This document shows, one piece after another, positions 53,898 through 63,836 of a stretch of 64,000 nt of DNA (its first letter is position 1; every line of letters starts with the position of its first letter). A program made the position numbers and the translations under genes. The notes beneath the pieces were generated by a model. That model was not told where the DNA came from and ran no database searches. It saw only the letters and a list, made by a program, of their open reading frames with translations. Where the stretch lies: positions 558,001-622,000 of the forward strand of contig CAWCCQ010000004.1 in the NCBI GenBank assembly GCA_963794215.1. Reading direction: 5' to 3'. The stretch is from DATKRB01 sp963794215. Lineage in GTDB: Bacteria; Actinomycetota; Acidimicrobiia; Acidimicrobiales; RAAP-2.

Positions 53898-56475
53898 CTA
53901 TTCAATCGGGCGAGTAGAGATCCCCGTTGGGTCCCGTCCCGCCAGCACCCAGCCGACGACCGCGGCGACAACTGGCATAGCGATCACGATGAGGAACAGG
54001 TTGCTCCAGGGGACGTGGTCGATGATGTCCGACAGTCCACCTTCCAGTGCGTTGGAGTGGAACCATCCGGCCAGCCCGACGTAGGCGGCCACCGTCCCCA
54101 GCAGCGCGCCGAGAAAGGCGAGTCCGCCAGCGGTGACCGCCGTCAGGGTGCGCCGAGTGCGGGAGCTGGCGCCGGTGGCAGCGAGCGTGCGCAGCTCGCT
54201 CGCTGTTTCGCTCCGGATGAGGCCGATGCTCATCGCTAGGATGCCCAGGGCGAGCGCGATGGCGAATACGGTGGCCCAGTTCACGATTTCGTGCGAAGTA
54301 GGGGCGTCGTTCTTGGACTCGATGCTCAGGTTATTGGTCGCCGCCAGTGCCTGTGCGTTCGTGATCTGGGCGGAGGTGATCGGGCTGTTCGCCTGGATGA
54401 TCCAGCCGTCGAGGCTGCTCTGGTCCGCGAGGTGCAGCCGGTGCAACGCGCTCTCGGTGATCAGCGTGTTGGGTGCATCCGTCCCCGTCGGCAGCTGGCT
54501 CTCCTCTTGTACGACTGGATGGGCGATGCACGACCCGGGGGAGCAGGTGTTGGTGTTTCCCGGACCAGGACCCCCGCCGCCATCCGGACCACCAGACCCG
54601 GGGCCGACCAGGGGGCCGCCGCCCTTTCCGCCGCCTCCTCCATAGGTCAGCTGCACGCCGGAGCCCGAGAGGCCAGGGCGCGAGCTGACGACGTCGACGG
54701 TGGACGGAATGGATGACGGATCAATGCCGTAGGCCCGCAGAAGCGCCGGCGTCGCCACGTAGATCTGTCCGTCCCACTGGCGACCTGAGGCGCTGGGGTT
54801 CTGCAAGCCGACCGATGACGCCGGGTTGTCCAGTTCCACGACGTCAGTGGCGCCGACAGCGGCCGCGATGGCGTGGACGGTGGCCTCCTGCCGCACTATG
54901 CCTAGAGGCGTCGGCTGGCTGGGATCGGGGCTGTTGCCATTCTGTCCGTTCGGGCTCCAGACGGCGAGCTCGTTCGATGCCAGGTTCGGCCCGACGTAGT
55001 CGTAGACGTTGCTGTAGCGGGCGACGGCGACGGAGCAGACGACAACCGCGATGAGGACCCCAACGCTGATGGCCGAGAGGGCCGAACCTGACCGGGCCCG
55101 GTACCGAGAAAGGTCGCGCAGGGCTAGTCGGATGGCGATGGGTGCTTTCCGTCCGACCCTTGCCAATAGGGCCAGGAAAAAGGGAGATACGAGGATGATC
55201 CCCGCGATTAGCGCGACGAACCCGGGTATCAGCCATACCACGCCGCCGCCGTTCCCGGCCGCGCCAGAGAGGGAGAACATGATGAATCCGATGACGAGCG
55301 CGATCACGCCAGGAACGAACGAGCGGTGGATCTGGCGCGGCGGCGCGGGGCGTCCGGCCAAGGCGCTGACTACGGGGACGCGAGTCATGGCGCGCGGCAG
55401 GGTGGCCGGCGGCAAAGAAGGTGGCGACGACGGCGAGCGCCATCGCCACCACGATCACAGTCCACGGCAGGGCGAACATAGGGATGAGGTGATGCGCGCT
55501 CTGTTCGTTGTGTGACCGGTAGGAGAGCCAGGCGACTAGACCCAGCCCGAAGCCCACCACGGCGCCCACGGCGCCCACGATGACGCCGTTGGCCTCCAGC
55601 ACGAGCCGGACGTTGCGGTCCGTTGCCCCCATGGATTCCAAAATCCCGATGGCGCGCAGTCGGCGCTGCGCCAGCACCGTGAAGCCGCCAACCGACACCA
55701 GTGCGATGAGCAGCATGCCGACGGTCGCCAACGCCAGCACGATGGTGTCAGGATTGATGGAGTTGTTGTTGAGCGATCCCGGCGTCGAGACGTTGGACCC
55801 AATGCGCCCCGGTTGCACGCCTGGGGCGTCGAAAAAGACGTCGATCGTGGTCGGGTGCGTCACCTGTCCCGGCGGAACCAGGGCGAACTCGTCGAGCAAG
55901 CTCTGAGGATTCTGCACGATCCCTACCACTGTCTTGCCGCCTTGGGAAGCCCACGAGTCGCCCATCCTGAGGTTGAGCTCGGACGCCAGCCCCGGAGTGA
56001 GGGCGATCTCGTTCGGGCCGGTCGGGTAGTGCCCCAAGAGCAGCCGCAGCATTGGCCCGCCGTAGGGGCCGTGCGGGTCCTGGGACCGAAGATCGTAGGT
56101 CTGCGTGCTCCCGGGGATATGGAGCATCTGGTTCTCAATGACCTGGACCGTGCCAAAGCGGTGCTCCAGCGCGGCAATCTGTGCGGCCGCCGAGTGCAGA
56201 TCAGACTGTTTCGGGGAGCTCGTGAAGGTGGCCAGGTCGTCGGCCGTGCCGTAGCCAGCGTTAGCTGGTGGTGGGGTATTGACCGCGACGGCCGCGCCAA
56301 CCACGACGGCGGCCACGGCGACCACAACGAGTAGCAAGATGAGCAGCTGTTGGCGCCATTCTCGCTTGAAGAGGCGCCAAGCCCATCGGACCATGGCCCG
56401 GCGCGCCGGAACGCCTCCGGTGGTTGGTTCGGGGGCCGGTGCAGCGACCGGCCGTTCGAGGGCGCCGACGCTCAT
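53898..56475 (-). pseudogene. FtsX-type ABC permease, one frameshift
   Basis: From the ATG at 56475: AWRLFKREWRQQLLILLLVV, a first extracytoplasmic domain, LALATVGMLLIALVSVGGFT and further helices to VVATFFAA; after a shift near 55405 it continues MTRVPVVSALAGRPAPPRQI, SFVPGVIALVIGFIMFSLSG, a second outer domain and LAFLGALLGTVAAYVGLAGW at the end. The full protein is about 860 residues, a duplicated FtsX permease like that at 11296. The second outer domain contains a Gly-rich stretch with two cysteines (about 54530-54650). Its ATG overlaps the ATPase stop (ATGA). Confidence 0.8.
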
Positions 56476-57194
56476 TGGTTCGGGAGGCCGGCGAGGATCG
56501 CTGCTGGGCCGTCGCCTGGGAGCGTCTGGTCGACGACTCTGCCATCGCGCAGAAAGACCATCCGGTCGGCCCAAGAGGCGAGCTGAGCGTCATGGGTCAC
56601 CACGACGGCGGCCATACCTCGGTGGCAGGCCGCAAGGATCAGGCGCATGACCGCCTCAGCGTTGGTGGAGTCGAGAGCACCCGAGGGTTCGTCGGCCAAG
56701 AGCAATCGACGGTTGCCGACGACGGCACGGGCGATCGCCACTCGCTGGCGCTCGCCACCCGACAACTGGTCGGGGTAGTGCGAAGCCCGATCTCTCATTC
56801 CGAAATTCTCGAGCGACTCGAGGGCCGCCGCCTGGGCCTTGCGAGCTGCGACGCCGTCGAGCTCGAGGGGTAAAGACACGTTCTCAGCCGCGCTCAGCCC
56901 GGCGAGCAGGTTGTAGTCCTGGAAGACATAGCCGACGGATTGCCGTCGGAGCTGAGTTTTTCCGTTGCGCGACAACGACGACAGGGGCCGACCATCGACG
57001 TAGACCTCACCGCCACTGGGATCCTCAAGGCTGCCGGCGATGGTCAAGAGCGTGCTCTTGCCCGACCCGCTGGCGCCCATGACTGCCACCAGGGACCCGG
57101 CGTCGACCGAGAGATCGATGCGCTGAAGGGCATGCACCTCTGCGGCTCCCTCTCCGTAGATCTTCGAAATGTCGCGTAGTTCCAGGTAGCTCAT
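56472..57194 (-). CDS. MacB/LolD-type ABC transporter ATP-binding protein
   Basis: A 240-residue ATPase: Walker A GASGSGKS (residues 40-47), Q-loop VFQDYNLL, signature LSGGERQRVAIARA, Walker B LLLADEPSGALDS, and H-loop VVVTHDAQLASWADR. It belongs to the LolD/MacB group that drives FtsX-type permeases. It is translationally coupled to the permease at 53898-56475. A truncated second copy of its C-terminal half lies just upstream at 57320. Confidence 0.9.
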   Translation of the reverse strand: MSYLELRDISKIYGEGAAEVHALQRIDLSVDAGSLVAVMGASGSGKSTLLTIAGSLEDPSGGEVYVDGRPLSSLSRNGKTQLRRQSVGYVFQDYNLLAGLSAAENVSLPLELDGVAARKAQAAALESLENFGMRDRASHYPDQLSGGERQRVAIARAVVGNRRLLLADEPSGALDSTNAEAVMRLILAACHRGMAAVVVTHDAQLASWADRMVFLRDGRVVDQTLPGDGPAAILAGLPNQ

Positions 57195-57204
57195 CGCCCG
57201 ATCT

Positions 57205-57260
57205 TTATTCCCCTAGTAGGACATGTAATACCATACGAAGTATCCTACACACTGGAATCG
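57205..57260 (-). promoter_or_regulatory. AT-rich promoter/operator region of the ABC operon
   Basis: A local AT-rich stretch with facing GTAGGA and TCCTAC half-sites 21 bp apart and an inner ATAC-N8-GTAT palindrome. Its form suggests a repressor operator overlapping the promoter; no regulator gene is next to it. Confidence 0.42.
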
Positions 57261-57319
57261 AGAGTCAAGTTCGGGCCAGGACTGCAGAGCCGCTGCGGCG
57301 AGGTGAACGATTAGCGCCG

Positions 57320-57690
57320 AGGCCCCGACCAACTGCGCTCCTCGAGCAGGGTCTCGGCGCTCGGCGCCGGAACCGTTTGACCAACCCCCCGCCGACTCGG
57401 AGAGACACCACCCGGTTTGCCCATGACGCGAGCTGAGCCTCGCGGGTGACGACCACCGTTGCGACACCCGGCTTGCATGCGGCGAGGATCATGCGCATCA
57501 CTCGGTCGCCATTGGTCGAGTCGAGGGCGCCCGACGGCTCGTCGGCGAGGAGAAGGTGACGCTCGCCGACCACAACACGGGCGATTGCGACCTGCTGGCG
57601 CTCACCGCCGGAGAGCTCATCGGGATTGTGGGTCCCCGCTCAGCGAGGCGCAGCGCTTCGAGCGCGGCCATCCAGGCAAATGCTGGCGCA
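57320..57690 (-). pseudogene. Truncated duplicate of the MacB-type ATPase
   Basis: Contains MAALEALRLAERG, then after a shift in a GGGG run DELSGGERQQVAIARVVVGE, RHLLLADEPSGALDSTN and VVTREAQLASWANRVVSLR. The 5' half with Walker A is missing and the 3' end decays. It is highly similar to the intact ATPase next to it, so it is a partial tandem duplicate or the remainder of a second operon. Confidence 0.78.
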
Positions 57691-57858
57691 CTTTGGCGGA
57701 GCGTGGGAGGCACTTGGATCGGCCGGTGCCCCATGTAGGCGATGCTCAGTTGGGCGGTTAGTGCGACACCTCGACAGAGCACGGAGTGGGACGATCGGAG
57801 AGACTCTACAAATCGCCCTCGAGTCGCTGGCGACCTGCCCTCCCCGGACCGACGGCAA

Positions 57859-58122
57859 TCAGGTCGAACCGATGACCTCACCGAACTGGAGGGTGTCCAG
57901 CCTGACTCCGGGTGCCTTGGCGCCCTCTGGAGGTGCGGCAGCGCGGGCCTGCTCCTCGGTCTCAAACACTTCGATCGAGACTCCATGCGTGTCATCGAGA
58001 GCAACGAAGTAGGCGCCGAGGAATCCAGGAGCGCCCCTTATCATGGGAATGACTTCCTCGGTGAGGCTTCGTTTCGCCTCGGCCAGGTCAGTGATGTGGG
58101 TGTGGATCATGATGGCGTGCAT
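57859..58122 (-). CDS. Antibiotic biosynthesis monooxygenase-like (ABM fold) small protein
   Basis: An 87-residue protein: MHAIMIHTHITDLAEAKRSL, EVIPMIRGAPGFLGAYFVAL, and VSIEVFETEEQARAAAPPEG. This is the ferredoxin-like ABM/Dabb fold, usually a dimer. The C-terminal VRLDTLQFGEVIGS closes the barrel. Function unknown; it stands alone, divergent from the next short ORF. Confidence 0.78.
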   Translation of the reverse strand: MHAIMIHTHITDLAEAKRSLTEEVIPMIRGAPGFLGAYFVALDDTHGVSIEVFETEEQARAAAPPEGAKAPGVRLDTLQFGEVIGST

Positions 58123-58267
58123 GGCCGATCTCCATTCTCCATGGCCGACCGCGATACGTTACTGGCACTTCGGATGTCACCGAGAGGTGGTAGTCGCCGC
58201 CGGTGAAACGCCCAACCCCGCACAGTTTCGGTCGAGCACCCAAGATGCCCTCGTTAGGCTCAGAGTT

Positions 58268-58450
58268 GTGACACGAGGGACCGCAGTGCAAATCGCGTTG
58301 GCGAGTTGGCATGATCGGGACCAAGGGGAGCGTTGCACCTGCGTCGAGGGCGAGCAGTTTGGTTACCAAGCGGCCGCGGTGGTCGATGCGCTTATCGCTG
58401 GTGGCTGGACGCCCGAACCCTACGGTGGGCCCGGTCCCGAACGTCTGTGA
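58268..58450 (+). CDS. Hypothetical small protein (uncertain)
   Basis: A possible 60-residue protein from a GTG: VTRGTAVQIALASWHDRDQG, ERCTCVEGEQFGYQAAAVVD and ALIAGGWTPEPYGG. Composition is protein-like, but there is no good ribosome binding site and no known family. Confidence 0.3.
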   Translation: MTRGTAVQIALASWHDRDQGERCTCVEGEQFGYQAAAVVDALIAGGWTPEPYGGPGPERL

Positions 58451-58652
58451 CGTCTTTGGCCCGACGCCAACGTGGCGAGATTGGCCGCGTTCACCTTGGG
58501 CGCGGCGCCCACATCGATGTCGGTAGCCTTCCACCGACCGCGGCGGAGTACCTCCAAACGATCTGCGGCGGACCAGTCCGTGCAGCTCGAATGTCGCCTG
58601 GACCTAGCTGGCTTCTCGGCCTGGTGGACCCCGCGGGTGGAGGTTGGGCGCG

Positions 58653-59474
58653 TCAGGCGGAATGTTCAATCGCCACTGGCACCGAGATGTGGACCATGCG
58701 GGTGTCAAGCGGGACGAATCCGACCCGAGAGCAGATTCTTTGGGTTCCGGCATCCTCGGGAGTAAGCCACAATGCCTCGACCCCGTCCTGCTCGAGCGCG
58801 ATCTGCACGAGCAGGGAAGTGACCCCCGTGGCGACGCCGTGTTGGCGATACGCCTCTCTGGTCCCCACCACTGCCAGCTCGCTGATCCCTGCTCGCGGCA
58901 CAGTGAACAGGCCCGAACCGCCCGCGTCCCCGGTCGCGCGATGACGGGCGAGGACAACGGCAGCACCGGCGCGAACCATTTGGCGGCGCGCCGCGATAGC
59001 TGCCCTTTCTGGTCGGGCGACAGGCTCGCCATAAGCCTCGCCAGCTACTGCCATTGCGTCTGCGTGGTCTTCGTCACTCTCGGCTAACGCCACCGTAAAA
59101 TCGGAGGAGGCGCCGAGGGCGCGACCATGGCCGCGCGGACAAGCCATGAGTGCGAGGCGCGCCTCAACCTCGAACCCGGCCTGTATCAGGATGACTTCCA
59201 AATCGGGCGCCGCCCGGTCGGCGTATTCCAAGCGTGGCTTTAGTCCCCGTCGTTGGTACAGCTCGATCAGTTGCTCGACCTCGGCTCGCGACGGCTGAGC
59301 GCCATCGTCGGGGACGGCGTAGTTGCGCATCGGGTGATCGTTCCCTGGCGTAAAGGTTGCCAGGAACGGTCCGACCCTTTCGGACTCTGGATCCGCGCCT
59401 GCGCGTTGGTAGGCGTGGATTGCGGTTGCATCCAACTGAGACTCCTTGATCGAGGCCGTGCAAACATGGCGCAC
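58653..59474 (-). CDS. GNAT-family N-acetyltransferase
   Basis: A 273-residue protein, longer than a single GNAT domain (about 150). The C-terminal part holds the acetyl-CoA site (ISELAVVGTREAYRQHGVAT, GVTSLLVQIALEQDG) and RICSRVGFVPLD. The N-terminal 110 residues may be a degenerate second GNAT domain (VEQLIELYQRRGLKPRLEYA). The GTG at 59474 is the first start in frame. It acetylates an unknown amine, and the gene stands alone. Confidence 0.82.
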   Translation of the reverse strand: MRHVCTASIKESQLDATAIHAYQRAGADPESERVGPFLATFTPGNDHPMRNYAVPDDGAQPSRAEVEQLIELYQRRGLKPRLEYADRAAPDLEVILIQAGFEVEARLALMACPRGHGRALGASSDFTVALAESDEDHADAMAVAGEAYGEPVARPERAAIAARRQMVRAGAAVVLARHRATGDAGGSGLFTVPRAGISELAVVGTREAYRQHGVATGVTSLLVQIALEQDGVEALWLTPEDAGTQRICSRVGFVPLDTRMVHISVPVAIEHSA

Positions 59475-59792
59475 CGGCTCGACCAGAAGCCGAAAGGAAC
59501 TCAGGATCCGCTGGACAACGTTCCCAGTTTGCTCACCGACAAATCCACGATCTGAGCGCGCGCCACCGAGCGACGGTAGGCACGTGGCATCACCCCCACC
59601 TCAAGATCGACGAGCCCTCGCTCGCCACCAACATCATGAGCTGGGGAGTGGGGGTAGGTCAACACCGGTGGCTCAGAACCATGGGGGTGAAGCGAGCGAT
59701 GTTCCCAGGGGTTGGAGTGGTTAGCGTGGTGCTCAGGCACAGGATCGAGACGCCGGGTCGTGCGAGTCTCATGCGCAATAGCGACGACTGGC
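59475..59792. other. Gap between GNAT and IS256
   Basis: No supported gene. The right end is the target site of the IS256 element, so a transcript or gene fragment here may have been cut. Confidence 0.35.
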
Positions 59793-59800
59793 CTAGCGAT

Positions 59801-61241
59801 GGTGGCGTCCGGTTCGCGGTGTAAATAGACGGCGGGCGTAGGTTCCTTTCGAAGCCTTGCAAGCAGAGAAAGGAACCCACACCCGTGTCCACACGAGTAT
59901 CACCTATCGAGCGCGTCCGCGCTGACATCGACGACCTGTTCGCCTCTGAGCGTGAGCTCGGCGAGGTGCTCGAAGAGGTGGCCCGGCTCGGGGTGCGCCT
60001 GCTGATGCAGACCGCCATCGAGGCCGAGGTCACCGAGTTCTTGGGCAGGGAGCGCTACGCCCATGGCGAGCGATCTCGTCCCGGCAGCCGCAACGGGCAC
60101 TGTCCGACCACGATCAAGACCACCACGGGGTCGGTGACCATCGAACGGCCCAAGCTGCGGGGCACCGACGAGGCCTTCGCGTCGCGGCTGCTCGGAATCG
60201 GGGTGTGCCGGACCAACGCCCTGGAGAGCCTGGTGATCGCCGGGTTCGTGCGGGGCCTGTCGGTACGCGACGTGGAAGCCACCCTGGCCGACGCGCTGGG
60301 CGCCGAGGCGGCCCTGTCGAAGTCGACGGTGAGCCGGGTGTGCGAGGCCATCAAGGTGGAGTTCGACACCTGGCGGGCCCGGGACCTCTCGAACATCTCG
60401 CTCGAGTACCTGTACTTGGACGGCTCGCACTTCAGAATGCACGAAGGATCCCGAGCCGAGCCGGTGTTGGCCGCCTGGGGGATCACCACCGAGGGCCGGC
60501 CGGTGCTCGTGGGTCTCGAGCCTGGTGCCAGCGAGTCCACCGACGCTTGGGCCGGGTTCCTCGAAGGTATGGTCGGCCGCGGACTGCGCCCGCCGTTGCT
60601 GGTCGTCTCTGACGGTGCTCCCGGACTGCTCGCCGCGGTGGAACTGGTGTTCGCTCACAGCCTGCGCCAGCGTTGCGCCATCCACCGCGCCAGAAACGTT
60701 CTGGCCAAGGTCCCCGCCGAGCATCAGGCTGAGGTCAAGGCCGCCTACTGGGCGCTGTTCGATCCAACCGGCGAGCCGCCCGGCGAACGCTCGGTCGCGG
60801 TGGCCCGATCCCGTGCCCGGACCTTCTCCACCACCTACGGCCGACAGTTCCCCGCCGCGGTCGCCTGTCTCAACGACGACCTGGCCAGCTTGTTCAGCTA
60901 TCTGCGCTTCCCCGCCGAGCATCACAAGCGCCTCCGGCACGCCAACTTCATTGAACGCACCTTCGGCGAGACCCGTCGGCGAGTCAAGGTCATCGGACGG
61001 CTCCCCGGCGAACGCTCCTGCCTGAGCTTGGTGTGGGCCGTGCTGGACCGGGCTAGCCGGGGCTGGAGCGGCGTAGTCATGACTCCCGCAGCGGTCCGTC
61101 AACTCCAAGAGCTCCGCCGCCAGCTGCTCCACCCAACCCTCGACAAGGAGGCCACCACCAACGCCATTACAGCCGCCGCGTAACATCATCAACAAGGAGC
61201 CTGCGCCCGTTCGCGATTTACACCGTCACTGGGACGCCGCC
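59801..61241 (+). mobile_element. IS256-family insertion sequence, 1441 bp, with 8-bp target duplication
   Basis: Imperfect terminal inverted repeats start GGTGGCGTCC at the left and end GGACGCCGCC at the right, sharing the inner CGGTGTAAAT. The 8-bp sequence CTAGCGAT stands directly outside both ends (59793-59800 and 61242-61249), as expected for IS256 insertion. The transposase inside is intact, so this copy is probably recent and active. Confidence 0.9.
59885..61183 (+). CDS. IS256-family (mutator-type) transposase
   Basis: An intact 432-residue DDE transposase. Catalytic residues fit D179 (YLDGSHF), D243 (VVSDGAPGL) and E357 (FIERTFGETRRR); the C/H-type motif CAIHRARNVLAKVP lies between them. 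The N-terminal part (ETTIEAEVTEFLG-like) is LLMQTAIEAEVTEFLGRERY, the family hallmark. It moves the IS by copy-out transposition. The GTG before STRVSPIERV is the start and is close to the left IS end. Confidence 0.92.
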   Translation: MSTRVSPIERVRADIDDLFASERELGEVLEEVARLGVRLLMQTAIEAEVTEFLGRERYAHGERSRPGSRNGHCPTTIKTTTGSVTIERPKLRGTDEAFASRLLGIGVCRTNALESLVIAGFVRGLSVRDVEATLADALGAEAALSKSTVSRVCEAIKVEFDTWRARDLSNISLEYLYLDGSHFRMHEGSRAEPVLAAWGITTEGRPVLVGLEPGASESTDAWAGFLEGMVGRGLRPPLLVVSDGAPGLLAAVELVFAHSLRQRCAIHRARNVLAKVPAEHQAEVKAAYWALFDPTGEPPGERSVAVARSRARTFSTTYGRQFPAAVACLNDDLASLFSYLRFPAEHHKRLRHANFIERTFGETRRRVKVIGRLPGERSCLSLVWAVLDRASRGWSGVVMTPAAVRQLQELRRQLLHPTLDKEATTNAITAAA

Positions 61242-61472
61242 CTAGCGATACCTGTATGGAACTCGCGAACATTGCCGTCGCTTTGGACGAATTTCCATAC
61301 CGGTTAGGATGCCGAGTTGGTTCGTCTGAATGGCTACCTATTTTCGCCCGTCGACTGGACGGCCCCAAGGGGGCTCCGGGCAGGGAGATGCATCCAGACA
61401 CCGATAAGCTCTTTCGGATGGTGGGTGGGCATGACCAAGCTCCGCCGCCGATCCCCTAACGAACCGAAGCCC

Positions 61473-61844
61473 TTAGCGTCCGGGCCATTCACGTAGCGAG
61501 CCCAGGGTTGCGTCGAATCGAGACCTGAGGGACCGAGGAGCACGGACTCGCCAGGATTCGGCCACGACCTCCCACAACTCGTCCTGGTCGATCTCATGGA
61601 GCCGGACCAAGACGGTGGGGTGGCCGTCATAGTGAGGCGTCGAAAAGAACTTGGACGGCGCGGCAGCCATCAGGACCAACTTCTCCTCCAGAGCCGCGTA
61701 CCACAACACCACGGCGTCGCCCTCGGGGCGCAGCCGGGCGAACAACCGATCGCGGACACGGAACCCGGCAGTTCCATACGACGGCTGCTCGGTGGTCTCC
61801 GGTAGCGACAACGCGAGACGGCGTAGATCGTCCTGGCTGGACAT
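61473..61844 (-). CDS. MmcQ/YjbR family protein
   Basis: A 123-residue protein: DDLRRLALSLPETTEQPSYG, GFRVRDRLFARLRPEGDAVV, FFSTPHYDGHPTVLVRLHEI and ELWEVVAESWRVRAPRSLRS. This is the double-wing YjbR/MmcQ fold, a possible DNA-binding family of unknown role. It starts at 61844, 25 bp from the left end of the IS1634 element, so its natural promoter has been replaced or displaced. Confidence 0.85.
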   Translation of the reverse strand: MSSQDDLRRLALSLPETTEQPSYGTAGFRVRDRLFARLRPEGDAVVLWYAALEEKLVLMAAAPSKFFSTPHYDGHPTVLVRLHEIDQDELWEVVAESWRVRAPRSLRSRFDATLGSLREWPGR

Positions 61845-61869
61845 GAACCCAAACCTACGACAGTCGTGA

Positions 61870-63836
61870 CCCGAGTTCCGCAGTTGGCGGGCACACGCGG
61901 GCCCTCCAGCGGACGTTCTCCCTGCTCACGGGCGTGACGGGGGCTCGGACACTCGAAAACCTGTGGGCACACGACTAGGTGAAGAATCCGCGGCTGGCGT
62001 GCTGTGACGTGCGACAATTGCAGGCATGTATCTGCGCACGACGCAGCGCAAGAACAAGGACGGATCGATCGTCCGCTACGTCCAGCTTGCCCACAACCGA
62101 CGAGACGGGCAATCGACGGTCGCAGAGGTGCTCGTCAACTTCGGCCGTGAGGACACCCTCGATCTCGAGGGCCTCCGTCGTCTCGTGCGCTCGATCAACC
62201 GCTACTTGGGAGAAGACGAGTCGACCGACCTCGCTGAAGCCGCAGGCGAGGGGCTCCGGGTCGTGGCGTCGCGCCAGATGGGCAGCGCGTACTTGCTCGA
62301 CGCGCTCTGGCACGCGCTCGGCGTCGACGAGGCACTTGGCCGCGTGCTCGGGCGCCGGCGGTTCTCGATCGACATGGAACGAGTCCTCTTCGCACTTGTC
62401 GCCAACCGCGCCATCGATCCCGCGTCCAAGCTCGCAGCGTCGTCGTGGGCGACCAAGGACGTGGCGATCTCGGGTCTCGAGGTGATGGACGAGGACCAGG
62501 CCTATCGGGCGATGGACCTCCTCGTCAGCGCCGACGCGCAAGGAGAGGTCCAAGAGCAGGTGTTCTTCTCGGTCGCAGACCTCTTGAACCTCGAAGTCGA
62601 CCTGCTCTTCTTCGACACCACTTCCACCTACTTCGAGCTCGACGACGAAGACCAAGGAGGCGAGGGCTTCAGGGTCCTCGGTCACTCAAAGGACCACCGC
62701 CCCGACCTCCCCCAGGTCGTGATCGGGCTCGCGGTCACCAAAGAGGGCATCCCCGTGCGCGTCTGGTGCTTCCCAGGGGACACCTCGGACCAGACGATCT
62801 TGAAGGGCGTGCGTGACGACCTGCGCCACTGGCGCTTGGGGCGCGTGATCACCGTGGTCGACCGCGGGTTCTCCTCCGACGACAACCTCGCCTATCTCAC
62901 GCGTGGCGGTGGGCACTACATCTGCGGGGAGAAGATGCGCGACGGCTCGCCCGATGCGAAAGAGGCGCTGCGCCGCCCCGGTCGCTACAGGGTCGTGCGC
63001 GACAACCTGGAGGTGAAAGAGGTCCGCCTTGGCGCAGAGAAGTCGCGTCGCTTCATCGTCTGCCACAACCCGGGAGAAGCCGAGAAAGACCGCACCGAGC
63101 GCGAGGACAAGCTCGCACGCATCGAGGCCGAGATCACCCGGATCGCCGCTGCGCGCGAGCGGGACCGCACATCGAAGAAGCGGACGTCCGACGAGGCCCA
63201 CGCCCGCGCCGAGTGCGCGCTCAGAGACCACAAGTCCTTGGGCCGCTACGTCCGCCAGCTCGCCTCGGGTCGCCTCGTCGTGGACAAGCAGAAGATCCGC
63301 GACGAAGCGCGCCTCGACGGCAAGTACTTGTTGTCCACCTCTGACCCCGAGCTCAGTCCAGAAGAGATCGCCCTCGGCTACAAGAACCTCCTCGAGGCTG
63401 AACGCGGCTTTCGGGACATGAAGTCGACGCTGCTCTTGCGACCGGTCTTCCACCGCCTCGAAGACCGCATACGCGCCCACGTCTTGTTGTGCTGGCTCGC
63501 CCTGTTGCTCGTCAGGGTCGCCGAGCGTCGCTCGTCGATGACCTGGCGCCAGATCGCGACCGAGCTCCGCCGCGTCCATGCCGTCGAGCTCTGGGGCCCC
63601 ACCGGAAGCGTCGTCCAGACCACCCCGCTCACGAGCGAACAAGCGGCGATTCTTTCGGCCTGCGGAGTCCCCAAACCGCCCGCCGTGAGCGTCCTTCAAC
63701 CTGCTGACCAGGAAGAACTCGGCACGAGGCCCGCCGCGAGCGTGTAGGCACACGCGCTACGGCCGAACATCACCATCTGCCCAGCTCAGCGCCTACAAAT
63801 TGGGTCTCCGTGTGACCACCAACTGCGGAACTCGGG
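61870..63836 (+). mobile_element. IS1634-family insertion sequence, about 1967 bp
   Basis: Ends are inverted repeats of about 35 bp; the outer 18 bp (CCCGAGTTCCGCAGTTGG) are exact, followed by partial matches. The transposase fills the inside. I could not see a target duplication, so the outer limits may be off by a few bases or the duplication has been lost. Confidence 0.82.
62026..63747 (+). CDS. IS1634-family transposase
   Basis: A 573-resid DDE transposase. The N-terminus (MYLRTTQRKNKDGSIVRYVQ) is typical of the family. The first catalytic Asp is in LLFFDTTSTYFE, the second in VVDRGFSSDDNLAYL, and the Glu in EAERGFRDMKSTLLLRPVFH; a helix with VLLCWLALLLVRVAERR follows. Full length and intact, so the element may be active. 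The short distance to the left inverted repeat leaves room only for a promoter. Confidence 0.92.
   Translation: MYLRTTQRKNKDGSIVRYVQLAHNRRDGQSTVAEVLVNFGREDTLDLEGLRRLVRSINRYLGEDESTDLAEAAGEGLRVVASRQMGSAYLLDALWHALGVDEALGRVLGRRRFSIDMERVLFALVANRAIDPASKLAASSWATKDVAISGLEVMDEDQAYRAMDLLVSADAQGEVQEQVFFSVADLLNLEVDLLFFDTTSTYFELDDEDQGGEGFRVLGHSKDHRPDLPQVVIGLAVTKEGIPVRVWCFPGDTSDQTILKGVRDDLRHWRLGRVITVVDRGFSSDDNLAYLTRGGGHYICGEKMRDGSPDAKEALRRPGRYRVVRDNLEVKEVRLGAEKSRRFIVCHNPGEAEKDRTEREDKLARIEAEITRIAAARERDRTSKKRTSDEAHARAECALRDHKSLGRYVRQLASGRLVVDKQKIRDEARLDGKYLLSTSDPELSPEEIALGYKNLLEAERGFRDMKSTLLLRPVFHRLEDRIRAHVLLCWLALLLVRVAERRSSMTWRQIATELRRVHAVELWGPTGSVVQTTPLTSEQAAILSACGVPKPPAVSVLQPADQEELGTRPAASV

Noticed and set aside
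59900..61195. 431-codon minus-strand frame opposite the IS256 transposase
   Set aside because: Gly/His/Asp-rich composition without any motif; a GC-rich antisense shadow.
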